The notes: generated from the sequence alone by a model not told the origin. Positions 34,137-43,025 are shown, counted from the stretch's first letter. The stretch is DNA of 64,000 nt from Pseudomonas sp. (GCF_030150285.1 NZ_JASLGE010000041.1:35026-99025); one strand, 5' to 3'. Made by a program: numbers and translations.

Positions 34137-34847
34137 TTAGTAATTGTAGGCTTCCTTGATTCTCTTCCATGAGTCGCCTATATGAAACTTGAGCGCCTCA
34201 ATGACTTTCTGTTCGTCTTTAGTGCGAAACGCCTCGACAATAGGCCAGTGATCGACTGCCGCATCCTCAAGGCTTGCAAATCGATGCTCAACCAGACTGA
34301 TCGAGATCTGAATTTCGGCGTAAATATTAGAAAAAGCACGAATGGTCTGAGTATTTCTCGACAATTCACATATACGCTGATGGAAGGCGATATCACGTTC
34401 GACAAGCTCCATTTCTCGCCCTGTTTTCGCGGCCGCCTCCATTTGATCGACGATGGCAGCCAGGCCTTCGATGTCCTCATCCGTCAGGTAAGGAAATGCC
34501 TGACGAACTGCAAACTCCTCCAAAGCCAAACGGAATGAAAAAATATCCTGGATGTCCGACTCCGAAAAGGTGCGGACAAAGGTCCCTCGCCGCGGGCTGG
34601 AAATAAGCAAACCTCGCTCTTCCAGCTTGCGGATCGCTTCCCGTATCGGGTTGCGACTGATCTTCAATGTCCGTGACAATTCGGCTTCATTGACGCGCTG
34701 CCCTGCCTTCAACTGACCACTCACGAGCAGCTTGTACAGGTACTCGGTCACTTGCTCCGACAAGCTTTTACTGTCGACAAGGGGGGTTGTGAAAGACCCT
34801 GATTCGCTCGTAGACATGCTTGAAACAGGGGATGGAAACTGAATCAT
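34137..34847 (-). CDS. GntR-family (FadR/FCD subfamily) transcriptional regulator
   Basis: A 236-residue regulator. The winged helix reads SLSEQVTEYLYKLLVSGQLKAGQRVNEAELSRTLKISRNPIREAIRKLEERGLL, and the C-terminal all-helical FCD domain supplies metal ligands (Asp and His in ERDIAFHQRIC, His in KFHIGDSW). The start could be ATG 34,847 or 34,817; neither has a strong ribosome site. It is the last gene in the direction of the hyu operon and shares a palindrome in its promoter region with the hyuA upstream region, so it is the probable regulator of that operon, likely as a repressor released by the imported substrate. Confidence 0.9.
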   Translation of the reverse strand: MIQFPSPVSSMSTSESGSFTTPLVDSKSLSEQVTEYLYKLLVSGQLKAGQRVNEAELSRTLKISRNPIREAIRKLEERGLLISSPRRGTFVRTFSESDIQDIFSFRLALEEFAVRQAFPYLTDEDIEGLAAIVDQMEAAAKTGREMELVERDIAFHQRICELSRNTQTIRAFSNIYAEIQISISLVEHRFASLEDAAVDHWPIVEAFRTKDEQKVIEALKFHIGDSWKRIKEAYNY

Positions 34848-34925
34848 CTGAAGTTAACCCGCTATGTCTTCGATGTGGATCACTATCGTAGTCGAACGGA
34901 ATCGCTTCACCGGTTGGGCATTTTC

Positions 34926-34939
34926 GACTGTGAACAGTC
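34926..34939. promoter_or_regulatory. Candidate GntR operator upstream of gntR
   Basis: GACTGTGAACAGTC, a perfect 6-2-6 palindrome, lies 79 bases before the gntR start. The near-identical GACTGTGGACAGTT occurs upstream of hyuA at 41,233-41,246. Confidence 0.55.
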
Positions 34940-35026
34940 AGCTTGCCTTTTTATCCACCCCCTGTCAATTCAACTAGTCGCTCTTGCATGGGCGGCTTAG
35001 ATATCAAGAAACCCATGCAAGAAGCA

Positions 35027-36364
35027 TCAATTTACTTCACTTATAGTTGGATTATTCGCCACTTTTACTTTCGGTCTTAGACGCATTATTGAATAAGCAA
35101 CCAGTGCAGTGGCGGGGGCGGAAAATGTCGCCAACAGACCGGTGCAATTCATAAGAATCACGCCGACGATCGAAGCCACCCACCACGCTGTCAGGCCTGC
35201 GTAGTTGACCGCTTTATAAGGGGTACTCGATACGCCACCGTCCGCAAGCTTTCGAACTTCGATAATCCTCGACAGGGCAACGCCTACCCAAGCGACAACG
35301 ATAATTCCTTGGTAAGCGAGAGCTTCCATCAGGTATTTGAAAACATCAGCAAGCATAAGCACAAACACTAATATTCCGACAACAAGAGCCCACCACCCCC
35401 ATTTCCAACCCAAGCCAAAGAATTGCCCTATCATTTTCAAATTTGTGGTAGCGACAAAGTAGTTGGCTGAATTTATTCGCGTCTGCGTGGCCCAAACAAA
35501 CACCAGCCCCCAAAAGCCTAGCAAGCTCAGGATTGCCAGCACCACAGAAATTTCACTGATCTTTTCAATGCTGGGAACGGAACTGACCAGATAAATACCG
35601 CAGGCACCATTAACGACAATAGTGACAAAATAAAACAGATAACTAAAATTCCACTTATTATGAAACGCCGCATCCGAAGGTTTGCCAAACTTGGCATACT
35701 CATAGGCAAAGAGCATAAGCACCCAAATACCCATGTAATACACAAAACAATTCCACCACCCGTACGGCGATGGGTTAGAAGGTCCGAAAGTCATCCACTG
35801 AGTGGAATACCCATATTCGGATATAGAGATACAAACAGCAGCCAGTAAGCCTATGACGTAGATTGGCAACAGTACGCCATTGAGCTTGTCGAGCCAGACC
35901 TGGATTCTCCCCAATACCAGCGGTACGCTATACGCCACAACAATCAGCGCCGCGACCGTATGGTTGATCGAGGGAAAGAGATGGTTAATCGCCAGTGCGA
36001 TAACGGAGCCTTCGAATACGGCGTAATAAATGGCCGTGGCCCCCAGAATGATCGCAGCAAGCACGGCCCCTTTCGAACCAAAAAGCTCTACCGAAAAGGA
36101 GGTCACCGAATGACCTGTCTTAATGGCGTGCCGGGTCATCAGAGAGGTAATGGCTCCATAGGAAATCACCGAAAGGAGCATTCCCGTAATCGCATTGAAT
36201 GTCCCGTATTCTAACGCGAGTGCGCCGCCCACAATAATGTAGAACATTGCACTGCATACCGCCCACCACGCCATGGACAGCGATATTTTATTAATACGTT
36301 CGTCAAAACCCACCACGGCGGCAGGTTGCCCTGCGCCGTCATTACTTTTTATTGGGCCCGCCAT
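35027..36364 (-). CDS. NCS1-family nucleobase/allantoin-type permease
   Basis: A 445-residue membrane protein with twelve predicted helices in the LeuT-like NCS1 fold (cytosine, uracil, hydantoin and related permeases). Recognisable segments are WWAVCSAMFYIIVGGALALEYG, ILGATAIYYAVFEGSVIALAINH, FGPSNPSPYGWWNCFVYYMG and FVWATQTRINSANYFVATT. GTGGAG precedes the ATG. In the hyu operon it is the likely importer of the cyclic amide or ureide that HyuA and HyuB open. G+C is lower than in the Mrp region, in line with the rest of this operon. Confidence 0.87.
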   Translation of the reverse strand: MAGPIKSNDGAGQPAAVVGFDERINKISLSMAWWAVCSAMFYIIVGGALALEYGTFNAITGMLLSVISYGAITSLMTRHAIKTGHSVTSFSVELFGSKGAVLAAIILGATAIYYAVFEGSVIALAINHLFPSINHTVAALIVVAYSVPLVLGRIQVWLDKLNGVLLPIYVIGLLAAVCISISEYGYSTQWMTFGPSNPSPYGWWNCFVYYMGIWVLMLFAYEYAKFGKPSDAAFHNKWNFSYLFYFVTIVVNGACGIYLVSSVPSIEKISEISVVLAILSLLGFWGLVFVWATQTRINSANYFVATTNLKMIGQFFGLGWKWGWWALVVGILVFVLMLADVFKYLMEALAYQGIIVVAWVGVALSRIIEVRKLADGGVSSTPYKAVNYAGLTAWWVASIVGVILMNCTGLLATFSAPATALVAYSIMRLRPKVKVANNPTISEVN

Positions 36365-36464
36365 TTTTTATTACTCCACTTAGAAAAGGAGGTGTTTTAA
36401 ACACGTTTTTTGGGCAGAACAACCACAGGAAGTGCTTTTAAAGCAACGCAAGTCAGTTCGTTTA

Positions 36465-37025
36465 TTATTTGTACGAATAGGGCTTTCGAGAGAAAACGGT
36501 TTCAATCAACGGAATGAAGCTTTCAAGACTTAAGGTATCGTAATCCGGATCAAACGAAGGGCAATCCCACTCACGACAGAACGTGTCACACTCATCAAAC
36601 CAAGGGTGCCCAAGAAACTTATCGCGTGTATTTTTATTCAACCCAAGATTTTCCCAATAATAAAACCCTTGAAAAACATCGTGATTAAGTACAATCCAGT
36701 GCGTTTTTTCGGACACATAGGGCTTGATCAATGCGCCCGCCAATTCGGCATGGTTATATAAGGCCAGTGTGTCACCAATATCATGAACCAATGCCGCCAG
36801 CACCATTTCATCGTCGGCACCGTCACGCATGGCGCGAGTCGCTGTCTGTAGTGAATGTTGAAGCCGGTCAATCTGATAAGGCTGTTCACCATGCCCCAAC
36901 AACTGCAGGTGTTTGATCACCAGCCCAGGCATGCCTTTATGTTCTTCGGTTTCGAAAGCGGAAATTAACTTCCAGTCTTCGGGCTTCATTTGGTCGATAC
37001 GTTTAAATGTAACCTTTTCCATCAT
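36465..37025 (-). CDS. HD-domain hydrolase
   Basis: A 186-residue HD-superfamily protein. The metal motif is visible as a histidine in the helix LQHSLQTATRAM and the HD pair in LAALVHDIGDTLA, with later histidines in NHAELAG and LNHDVFQGFYYW. Families of this type act as phosphohydrolases or as diiron oxygenases of the PhnZ/MIOX kind; the arrangement here (H...HD...H...) cannot decide. CAGGAAAT is the ribosome site. It lies between a zinc-ribbon gene and the permease in the hyu operon, so it probably processes a pathway metabolite rather than a nucleotide signal. Confidence 0.78.
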   Translation of the reverse strand: MMEKVTFKRIDQMKPEDWKLISAFETEEHKGMPGLVIKHLQLLGHGEQPYQIDRLQHSLQTATRAMRDGADDEMVLAALVHDIGDTLALYNHAELAGALIKPYVSEKTHWIVLNHDVFQGFYYWENLGLNKNTRDKFLGHPWFDECDTFCREWDCPSFDPDYDTLSLESFIPLIETVFSRKPYSYK

Positions 37026-37074
37026 TATTTCCTGTCTTTCGGATCGGGGCCGACCCGGCCCCGCCGAATATTTA

Positions 37075-37251
37075 TTACTTCGAATCGCGCCGCTGCTGAC
37101 GCTCAGCGCTCCATTTCACACACCAGTCGGAGCAAAATTCCTTACCGTCGACTTTCACCTTCGTAGGCGCGTCCTGCTCATAGATCAGAACACCGCAGTT
37201 GCAGCATTTAACGTAACGTTCGATGTAGAGCCCGTTTTCTGAGAATTTCAT
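37075..37251 (-). CDS. Small zinc-ribbon protein of the hyu operon
   Basis: A 58-residue protein, MKFSENGLYIERYVKCC then NCGVLIYEQDAP, with CCNCG and FCSDWC forming a probable four-cysteine zinc knuckle. The start ATG lies two bases past the hyuB stop and the gene fits the 230-bp gap before the HD gene exactly. Small zinc proteins with a similar position are known as third (gamma) subunits of acetophenone and acetone carboxylases, which share the HyuA/HyuB fold. A subunit role for this protein is therefore a reasonable guess but not shown. Confidence 0.7.
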   Translation of the reverse strand: MKFSENGLYIERYVKCCNCGVLIYEQDAPTKVKVDGKEFCSDWCVKWSAERQQRRDSK

Positions 37252-37253
37252 CT

Positions 37254-38951
37254 TCAGTTCCCCGTGTACCCGTAATTCGACCTTGCCGACTCGAGTGAAA
37301 TGTATCCATCGCGCAAATCACGCTCGACCGCTTCCGGCGCTCGTTTTTTTGGGCTGCCAAAGCCGCCACCTCCAGGTGTAACCAACTTGACCCGGTCACC
37401 TTCCAGGATGTCGACGTTGGAGTAACGGCTCGTAGAAATTTTGCCGTAGGCTTCGCACATTGTTTCCCACGTACTCGAGTCTTTTTTCTGAACAAGAGTG
37501 GCACCACAGCCGCCTTCCAGACCGCCGTCCAAGCCCCATGGCTTGGTGAAATGGCGGTCGGTCATTTGCGAAACGGTTATCGTCTTATTCAGGCAGAGCA
37601 TTTGTTTGGTGTAACCCAACCCCCCTCGGAATTCGCCAGCACCGCCCGAGTCCGCATCCAGGGCGAGGCACTCGACACGCCACGGGAATCGGGTTTCGAA
37701 AACCTCCACTGGAGTGGTGCGGCAATTGCCATTAATCGAGTCAACGGCGTCATTCCCATCTGCGAATGCACGCCCTCCCCAACCGACGGCCTCCAGGTCA
37801 TAACAGGCGAAGTATTCGCCGCTGACAGCATCCACACCGCCGAACACGAAGTTGCAATGTGTCGCGCCCTCCGCGGCCATGACTCGGTTAGGAACGGCAG
37901 ATGCCATTGCCCCCAGAATCGCCCCGGTGATGCGAGGATGTGTCTCGGTATTTCCCCCGACTGAAGGTGCCGGAAAATCCACGTTTACAATTGTGCCGGG
38001 CGGCGACAGCACTTTGATCGGACGGAAACATCCACTGTTGCGTGGTATGGAAGGGTCTGTCATATGCAGTACGGCGTTATAGGCAGCTGACGTCGACACC
38101 CCCAGTGTTGCATTGATCGGGCCACGGGCCTGAGGTGAAGAGCCCGTGTAGTCAACGATGATCTGATCGCCACGGACGTGAACCTCCACAGCGATGCGGT
38201 AGGTTTTATCTGGAGTGACGCCATCACTTTCAACGAAATCTTCGAAAGAATAGATACCATCGGGAATGGCTTCTATTTCGGCCTTCATACGCCGCTCAGC
38301 GTAATCAAGCAGGTCACCCAAAATCTGCTGAACAACGTTGACGCCGTACTTCTCAAGCACACCACGCATCTCGCGCTCGCCCAGATCTACAGCAGCAATC
38401 AAAGCACGCAGATCACCATAGTTGGTCCGAGGTGTTCGTACGTTAGCCAGTAACAGCTTCCAGATATCGTTGTTGTCGACACCAGCAGATTTAATTTTCA
38501 CCGGCGGAACACGCAAACCCTCATGGAAAATCTCCGTGGCCTCGCCAGCAAAACCGCCGGGCACCATGCCACCGACTTCAGCGATATGACCAATCGCAAC
38601 AGCCCAGCCTTGTAGCTCACCCTGAAAGAAGATCGGCTTGAAGAATGAATGCTCCGGCGTGTGCAGGCCGCCACGATAGGGGTCGTTGTGAAGAATGATG
38701 TCTCCTTCTCTGAGAGACGCCACATCGATTTCCTTCAAACACGACTTAACCAGCAGCGGTATTCCGCCGATCATGGCAGGGCAGAAATCGGCGACCGCAA
38801 TCAGATTGCCCTGTATGTCGGCCAGACCGCAGGTAAAGTCCAGTGCTTCATTGAAAATCGTGGAGTAAGAAGTCTTCTGGAGGGTGATTCCCATTTCTCG
38901 ACAGATCGACACCATCGTCGAGTCGAGCACACTCATCGCGACCATATCCAT
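37254..38951 (-). CDS. hyuB: Hydantoinase B/oxoprolinase family protein (HyuB)
   Basis: A 565-residue HyuB-family enzyme subunit: SYSTIFNEALDFTCGLADIQG, GDIILHNDPYRGGLHTPEHSF (with the conserved histidines and aspartate of the metal site), PGGFAGEATEIFHEGLRVPP and VDYTGSSPQARGPINATLG. The C-terminus has the glycine-rich TPGGGGFGSPKKR. It pairs with HyuA to cleave cyclic amides with ATP or similar activation (N-methylhydantoin, 5-oxoproline, caprolactam). Its ATG overlaps the last base of the hyuA stop (TAATG), with GGAGGG ahead, so the subunits are made in equal amounts. The exact substrate is unknown. Confidence 0.92.
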   Translation of the reverse strand: MDMVAMSVLDSTMVSICREMGITLQKTSYSTIFNEALDFTCGLADIQGNLIAVADFCPAMIGGIPLLVKSCLKEIDVASLREGDIILHNDPYRGGLHTPEHSFFKPIFFQGELQGWAVAIGHIAEVGGMVPGGFAGEATEIFHEGLRVPPVKIKSAGVDNNDIWKLLLANVRTPRTNYGDLRALIAAVDLGEREMRGVLEKYGVNVVQQILGDLLDYAERRMKAEIEAIPDGIYSFEDFVESDGVTPDKTYRIAVEVHVRGDQIIVDYTGSSPQARGPINATLGVSTSAAYNAVLHMTDPSIPRNSGCFRPIKVLSPPGTIVNVDFPAPSVGGNTETHPRITGAILGAMASAVPNRVMAAEGATHCNFVFGGVDAVSGEYFACYDLEAVGWGGRAFADGNDAVDSINGNCRTTPVEVFETRFPWRVECLALDADSGGAGEFRGGLGYTKQMLCLNKTITVSQMTDRHFTKPWGLDGGLEGGCGATLVQKKDSSTWETMCEAYGKISTSRYSNVDILEGDRVKLVTPGGGGFGSPKKRAPEAVERDLRDGYISLESARSNYGYTGN

Positions 38952-40999
38952 TACTTGCCCTCCTTCGATTTTGCCGTTACGAGCATGTAGCCGTATTCGT
39001 TTACTCGAATGCGCTGGTCGGGTCGCAAGATCGTGACCGAGGCGCTTTCCTCGATAATTGCTGGCCCTTCAATCACATGGTTCTGGAGCAACGTTTCACG
39101 CTCATAGACAGGCGTATCGATCCAGCCCTCCTCAAACCGTACCTTGCGACTTGCATTGGCTTTGGCGGGCTGTTGCGCAGGCGCAAGCGATGGAATGTTC
39201 GGCTTCTCGGATGATGCGATTGCCACGGCCTTGATGGTCACAAGCTCGATGGTTTCACCTGGAATGGAGAAGCCGAACCGAGCCTTGTGAATCTCATGAA
39301 ATTTCTGCCACAACTGGACAGCAGACTCGGCCGTAATCGATGCCACGTTAACCGGTAGTTCAAGCCCATGATTCTGCCCGAGGTAGCGCGCCTCGATGGA
39401 ACGTTGCACCTGAATGTTGTCAACATAACCCTGCTCAGTCAGCTCGCCGAGTGCAGTACTCACAAGACTGGTCATTGCTTCATCAACCGCGCAAGCGTCA
39501 AACCGTGTGGAGACCTGCTGAATCGTTCGCTGCTTGTCGACACGGGCATTGGTCATGATGAAGCCGAATGCCGAAAACTGACCGGGGTAGTTGGGTACCA
39601 AACCTTGAGGGATACCACTGATGTCCAACAAGTCGCAGATGTGAACCGGACCGGCCCCTCCAGATGACAGGAGCGTGAAGTCGCGAGGATCCAGCCCGCG
39701 CTGCAACAACACCGTGCGCAGCGCGCCCAGCATGTTGTTGTTCGCAATCTGGAGCATGGCAAGAGCCGCGTCATCAACAGCCATTTGGAGTGCGTCTGCA
39801 ATACGAGCAACTGCACTGTGAGCAGCACTGGCATCAAGTTTCATCCGCCCGCCGAGGAAGAAATCAGGATTGATTCGACCCAGCACAACGTTCGCATCGG
39901 TTACGGTTGCTTCAAGACCGCCGCGACCATAGCAGGCAGGACCTGGAACGGATGTCGCAGATTGCGGCCCCATTCGTAACAGGCCACCTTTATCAATCCA
40001 CGCCAGGGATCCGCCGCCCGCACCGATGGTATGAACGTCGATCATCGGAACCTGAATCGGAATCCCCCATTCAATTTCAAAGTCGGTGGTGATGTTTTCC
40101 TGACCATTGACGACGGTTGCACAGTCGGTTGAAGTGCCCCCCATATCAAATACAACCAGGTTTTTAATTCCGGTAAGTTCAGCCACTGTACGCGTTGCAA
40201 CGACTGCGCCCGTCGGCCCGGACAGTGCCATCTGAACAGGTGTAGCCGCCGCCCCCCAAATACTGGATTCGCCACCATTGGACTTGATGACACCGACTTT
40301 ATCGCCGATACCCAAATCATCGAGGCAGGCTTTGATACGGGCGAAGCTTTCTTGAACAATTGGCTTGAGAAAAGCGTCAGCGATCGTTGTGGATGCCCTG
40401 TCGTACTCTTTCCATTTCGGAAGTACGTGAAATGAAGAAGAAATCGGTATATCTGGCAGTTCTTCAGCCAGAATTTTTGCAATACGATCCTCATGCGCTG
40501 GGTTGACGTAAGAGAACAAGGTACAGACGGCAATGGCTTCTATGGTGCCATCGTCACGAATAGCCTGAGCCACTTTGCGTACCGAGGCCTCATCCAGAGC
40601 AAGAACTTCCTCACCCAAGGCACTCATACGCTCAGCCACTTCATAGCAATTGGCCCGACTCACGAATGCTTTCGTCTTGATCCACGTAATATCGTAATGA
40701 CTACGGCGGTCGCCACGCTGAATAAACGGTACATCTTTAAAACCGTTAGTTGTAACGTAAGCAACTTTCGCGCCTTTTCGCGTCAACAGTGCATTCGTAG
40801 CAATAGTAGTTCCAAGACGCACCTTATTAACGGTTGCCATCGACTCGATTTTGGACAAACCCTCCAAAACGCCTTCGATAGGGTTTTCTGGAGTCGTTAG
40901 GTTTTTCCAGTTTTCAATTATTCCAGTGGTAGCATCATATGATACGAAGTCGGTAAAAGTACCGCCAATATCGACACCTACAATGTTGTCCTCACGCAT
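38951..40999 (-). CDS. hyuA: Hydantoinase A/oxoprolinase family protein (HyuA)
   Basis: A 682-residue ATP-binding subunit. VGVDIGGTFTDFVSYDATTG is the first phosphate-binding motif of the ASKHA-like fold; GTTIATNALLTRKGAKVAYVTT, NLVVFDMGGTSTDCATV (second phosphate and metal motif), DVHTIGAGGGSLAWID and LSSGGAGPVHICDL follow in the expected order. It phosphorylates or activates the cyclic amide before ring opening. It leads the six-gene minus-strand operon (hyuA, hyuB, zinc ribbon, HD, NCS1, gntR). The region upstream (41,000-41,283) has the GACTGTG repeats that may bind the GntR protein. Confidence 0.93.
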   Translation of the reverse strand: MREDNIVGVDIGGTFTDFVSYDATTGIIENWKNLTTPENPIEGVLEGLSKIESMATVNKVRLGTTIATNALLTRKGAKVAYVTTNGFKDVPFIQRGDRRSHYDITWIKTKAFVSRANCYEVAERMSALGEEVLALDEASVRKVAQAIRDDGTIEAIAVCTLFSYVNPAHEDRIAKILAEELPDIPISSSFHVLPKWKEYDRASTTIADAFLKPIVQESFARIKACLDDLGIGDKVGVIKSNGGESSIWGAAATPVQMALSGPTGAVVATRTVAELTGIKNLVVFDMGGTSTDCATVVNGQENITTDFEIEWGIPIQVPMIDVHTIGAGGGSLAWIDKGGLLRMGPQSATSVPGPACYGRGGLEATVTDANVVLGRINPDFFLGGRMKLDASAAHSAVARIADALQMAVDDAALAMLQIANNNMLGALRTVLLQRGLDPRDFTLLSSGGAGPVHICDLLDISGIPQGLVPNYPGQFSAFGFIMTNARVDKQRTIQQVSTRFDACAVDEAMTSLVSTALGELTEQGYVDNIQVQRSIEARYLGQNHGLELPVNVASITAESAVQLWQKFHEIHKARFGFSIPGETIELVTIKAVAIASSEKPNIPSLAPAQQPAKANASRKVRFEEGWIDTPVYERETLLQNHVIEGPAIIEESASVTILRPDQRIRVNEYGYMLVTAKSKEGK

Positions 41000-41523
41000 A
41001 AGGCGCTCCGCTTTTTTATAGAATTAAAATTTTCGGGGGCAGTTCTTAAATTACTTTATGCGGCGATTACCGTGTGGCCACGATTGACGTGGACATTCAA
41101 TTAATCACAGTTAATACCTATTTTTTTGCAAAGAAACCTACCCCAGTTCGCACCTAGAAGGTCTGTTCCTTAGAGCAGCTTAACGTCCGTTTATGATCTT
41201 CACTCTACACAAAATGAAGACTGTGGACTGAAGACTGTGGACAGTTTGCCTTTGGCATCATTTCTTGTCAACTGACCACGCGCTCAAGCACGCCACCGAA
41301 CGCTGGCGAATGCCCAGGGGGGGGATCTGGTAGATGATTTTATGATTGGCACCCTCAGTTCAGAGGGTCTGGAAAGGAGCGAACCATTCGTCGCTAGAAA
41401 AAAATCTAAGTACAGGGAGCGCCTTATCCAAGGACCGGAACCCACCAAATACTCAAGCCTTTCAAGTACTCTCAGGCTGGCAAAACGCGTAGTAGATGAA
41501 GGTATTGCCCCTTCGCGAAAACG
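41000..41523. other. Upstream region of hyuA up to the ICE remnant
   Basis: No gene is supported. The part to about 41,110 is AT-rich and should hold the hyuA promoter. Three ACTGTGGAC half sites and one full palindrome are at 41,219-41,246. From about 41,284 to 41,523 the sequence appears to be old chromosomal DNA; both strands stay open for long stretches here but match nothing I recognise and have no ribosome sites. Confidence 0.4.
41219..41246. promoter_or_regulatory. Candidate GntR operator upstream of hyuA
   Basis: The 14-bp unit GACTGTGGACTGAA is followed at once by GACTGTGGACAGTT, the second forming the palindrome ACTGTGGACAGT, which matches the site before gntR at 34,926-34,939 except for the middle base and the outer end. 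It lies about 230 bases before the hyuA start. Confidence 0.5.
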
Positions 41524-41544
41524 CAGACACAAAAAAGCCGGTAA
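41524..41544 (+). repeat. Direct repeat of tRNA-Lys terminator sequence, left copy
   Basis: Twenty of 21 bases match 43,285-43,305 (CAGAC(A/G)CAAAAAAGCCGG then TAA). The right copy is part of the natural tRNA-Lys terminator. The ICE remnant lies between the two copies. Confidence 0.7.
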
Positions 41545-41794
41545 CCCTTTGGGGTATTTGTTGACCTTGATCGACAAAGCGATTTGGGGTGACTTCAACA
41601 GCACTTGGGCCCCCAGTGACAGTGACGCGTCACATGGCCACCCTCCCAACCCATCCGCTAACCGAAACGTGACCGGCTCTTCCCCGGAGCGCCGAGGCGA
41701 TGCAAACCGCGAAACAGCAAATGAGCCAGATGAAACATTTGCTCAGACCACGCTAGGGCATACAAACCTGACAGCACTGAGTTACTGGCAGTGA
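41545..41794 (+). pseudogene. Fragment of STY4528-family ICE replication gene
   Basis: The frame NPLGYLLTLIDKAIWGDFNSTW matches the C-terminal part of the intact gene at 51,037-52,359 (52,092 onward). Relative to that gene, about 42 bp are missing after AACGTGACCG, which shifts the frame, and the 5' three quarters are absent. The junction with chromosomal sequence falls at a short AACCCT shared by the terminator and the ICE gene. It is a non-functional remnant. Confidence 0.8.
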
Positions 41795-41798
41795 TCGG

Positions 41799-41817
41799 GT
41801 GTTGCGGCCCGCAACAC
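41799..41817. repeat. Single copy of the ICE 57-bp iteron palindrome
   Basis: GTGTTGCGGCCCGCAACAC, identical to the palindrome that occurs four times at 52,387-52,576. Only one copy remains in the remnant, and the sequence then jumps to DNA corresponding to 55,720. Confidence 0.85.
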
Positions 41818-41929
41818 TCAATCAGAGGCCGGCAACCGTACCGGCAGTGAAGCCTAGGGAGGTTACAACTGCAAAGCGGGCAAACGACCAAGGGCTTTAT
41901 CCGCTGGATAAGGACAACCGAGTGATCGG

Positions 41930-42100
41930 ATGAACCCGCGACAAATTCAAGAGACTAAAAGCCTTTTTGCTGCCAAAAACCGCACCGCTCGTGAAGTTTC
42001 TGATGCTGCAAACCTATTACACGGCAGACTTCAGCAATGGGACTCAAATTCTGGCTTCAATGGCAAAAATCGCCCAATCGTGGTGCTACTGTTTAGTTGA
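41930..42100 (+). CDS. Small conserved ICE protein (56 residues), remnant copy
   Basis: MNPRQIQETKSLFAAKN, then TAREVSDAANLLHGRLQQW and a hydrophobic end IVVLLFS. Residues 20-56 are identical to the copy at 55,798-55,968 in the intact ICE, while the first 19 differ at many places. No family is recognised. The conserved start and stop in both copies support translation. It is the gene immediately before the RMF/CrpP-like gene in both places. Confidence 0.5.
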   Translation: MNPRQIQETKSLFAAKNRTAREVSDAANLLHGRLQQWDSNSGFNGKNRPIVVLLFS

Positions 42101-42124
42101 TCACTTCTTCGAGAAGTACAGCCA

Positions 42125-42331
42125 ATGGTGCAGGCATCAACACCGCTGAAGCTGGTGGACAGGCGTAAACTCAATAACCCACACGAGGCAGTGCAGGCGG
42201 CAGGTGCTGAAGCCGCCCGAAAAGGGCTTGCGGTGTGTACCTGCCCCTATCGCCACCCTGCCATGCGTGCGTCGTGCCTAAAGGGCTTTGCCCAGGAACA
42301 GCAACTGCCTCTGGCTCTTTTGGATAGATGA
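42125..42331 (+). CDS. RMF/CrpP-like small protein, remnant copy
   Basis: A 68-residue protein with the block NNPHEAVQAAGAEAARKGLA, then CPYRHPAMRASCLKGFAQEQQ. It matches the intact ICE copy at 55,993-56,190 until residue 60, where the two sequences separate (here ending LPLALLDR). The arrangement AxxxGxxAAxxG...CPY...R..WLKGF resembles the ribosome modulation factor/CrpP family; in this copy the tryptophan of the WLKGF motif is cysteine, so it may be impaired. Confidence 0.6.
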   Translation: MVQASTPLKLVDRRKLNNPHEAVQAAGAEAARKGLAVCTCPYRHPAMRASCLKGFAQEQQLPLALLDR

Positions 42332-42410
42332 GCTCTCGTCGGGTTTGATTCGTCAAAATCACTCTCTAGAGCTAGACTGTTGCCAATATCACCTCTCAAC
42401 GGAGACTGAC

Positions 42411-42611
42411 ATGAGCGCCCGGCTTTCCCCCATCGTGTCCGAGTTCGAAACCGACGAGCAGGCAGCCAGCTATGACCAATGGTTCCGAGCAAAAGTGCTC
42501 GAAGCCATGAACAGCGATAAACCACGTCTACCTCACGATGAGGCCATGGCGAAGGTTCAAGCTGCACTGGAAGAGCGTAGGAAGTTGCGTGCAAATCATT
42601 CGGTGGACTGA
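42411..42611 (+). CDS. Antitoxin of a ParE-type toxin-antitoxin pair
   Basis: A 66-residue protein (MSARLSPIVSEFETDEQAAS, then YDQWFRAKVLEAMNSDKPRL) of the kind found before ParE/RelE toxins in proteobacteria, with EFETDEQAASYDQWFRAKV as the conserved block. GGAGA lies eight bases before the ATG. Its end overlaps the toxin start by 23 bases. It neutralises the downstream toxin and probably represses the pair. The pair lies in the ICE remnant but is absent from the corresponding place of the intact ICE. Confidence 0.8.
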   Translation: MSARLSPIVSEFETDEQAASYDQWFRAKVLEAMNSDKPRLPHDEAMAKVQAALEERRKLRANHSVD

Positions 42612-42864
42612 AGAAGCAACCACCGATCTGGTGGAAATCATCGACTATATCGACCAACGTAATTCGTTGGCAGCAGATGCTCTGCACAGCATGATATTGA
42701 GAGCCGTCGAAGGACTTTCTTCGGCTCCCTACTTGTTCCGACCTGGTCGAGTTTCCGGATCTCGAGAATGCGTTGTACATCCAAACTACTTAGTGATTTA
42801 CCAAATCGGTGAAGAACACATAGACGTGTTACGTATTTTGCACTCCCGCCAGAAATACCCCTGA
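42589..42864 (+). CDS. ParE/RelE-superfamily toxin
   Basis: A 91-residue toxin beginning at a GTG inside the antitoxin gene: VQIIRWTEEATTDLVEIIDY, then LSSAPYLFRPGRVSGSRECV, HPNYLVIYQIGEEHIDVLRILHSRQKYP. This is the standard ParE-like plan, with the arginine-rich GRVSGSRE strand and the terminal RILHSRQ motif. ParE toxins poison DNA gyrase, RelE toxins cut mRNA; the sequence is nearer ParE. It may have kept the remnant in place as an addiction module. Confidence 0.85.
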   Translation: MQIIRWTEEATTDLVEIIDYIDQRNSLAADALHSMILRAVEGLSSAPYLFRPGRVSGSRECVVHPNYLVIYQIGEEHIDVLRILHSRQKYP

Positions 42865-43025
42865 TCAACAGCCTGCCGCTCTTCAATCCTGCACTGATGT
42901 AATTCAGGCACATGCCCGGAACTACTTCACTGTGGCGAAAATAGCGCCCAGCACCCTACTCCCATTGATACCCACCCTACCCTCCCGCGACAGTCCCTCT
43001 CTGCATAAACGAGAAGGGCCACCCC

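Noticed and set aside
41284..41649. Minus-strand frame of about 120 codons at the junction of chromosome and ICE relic
   Set aside because: It crosses the recombination junction and reads antisense to the STY4528 fragment, with no start signal.
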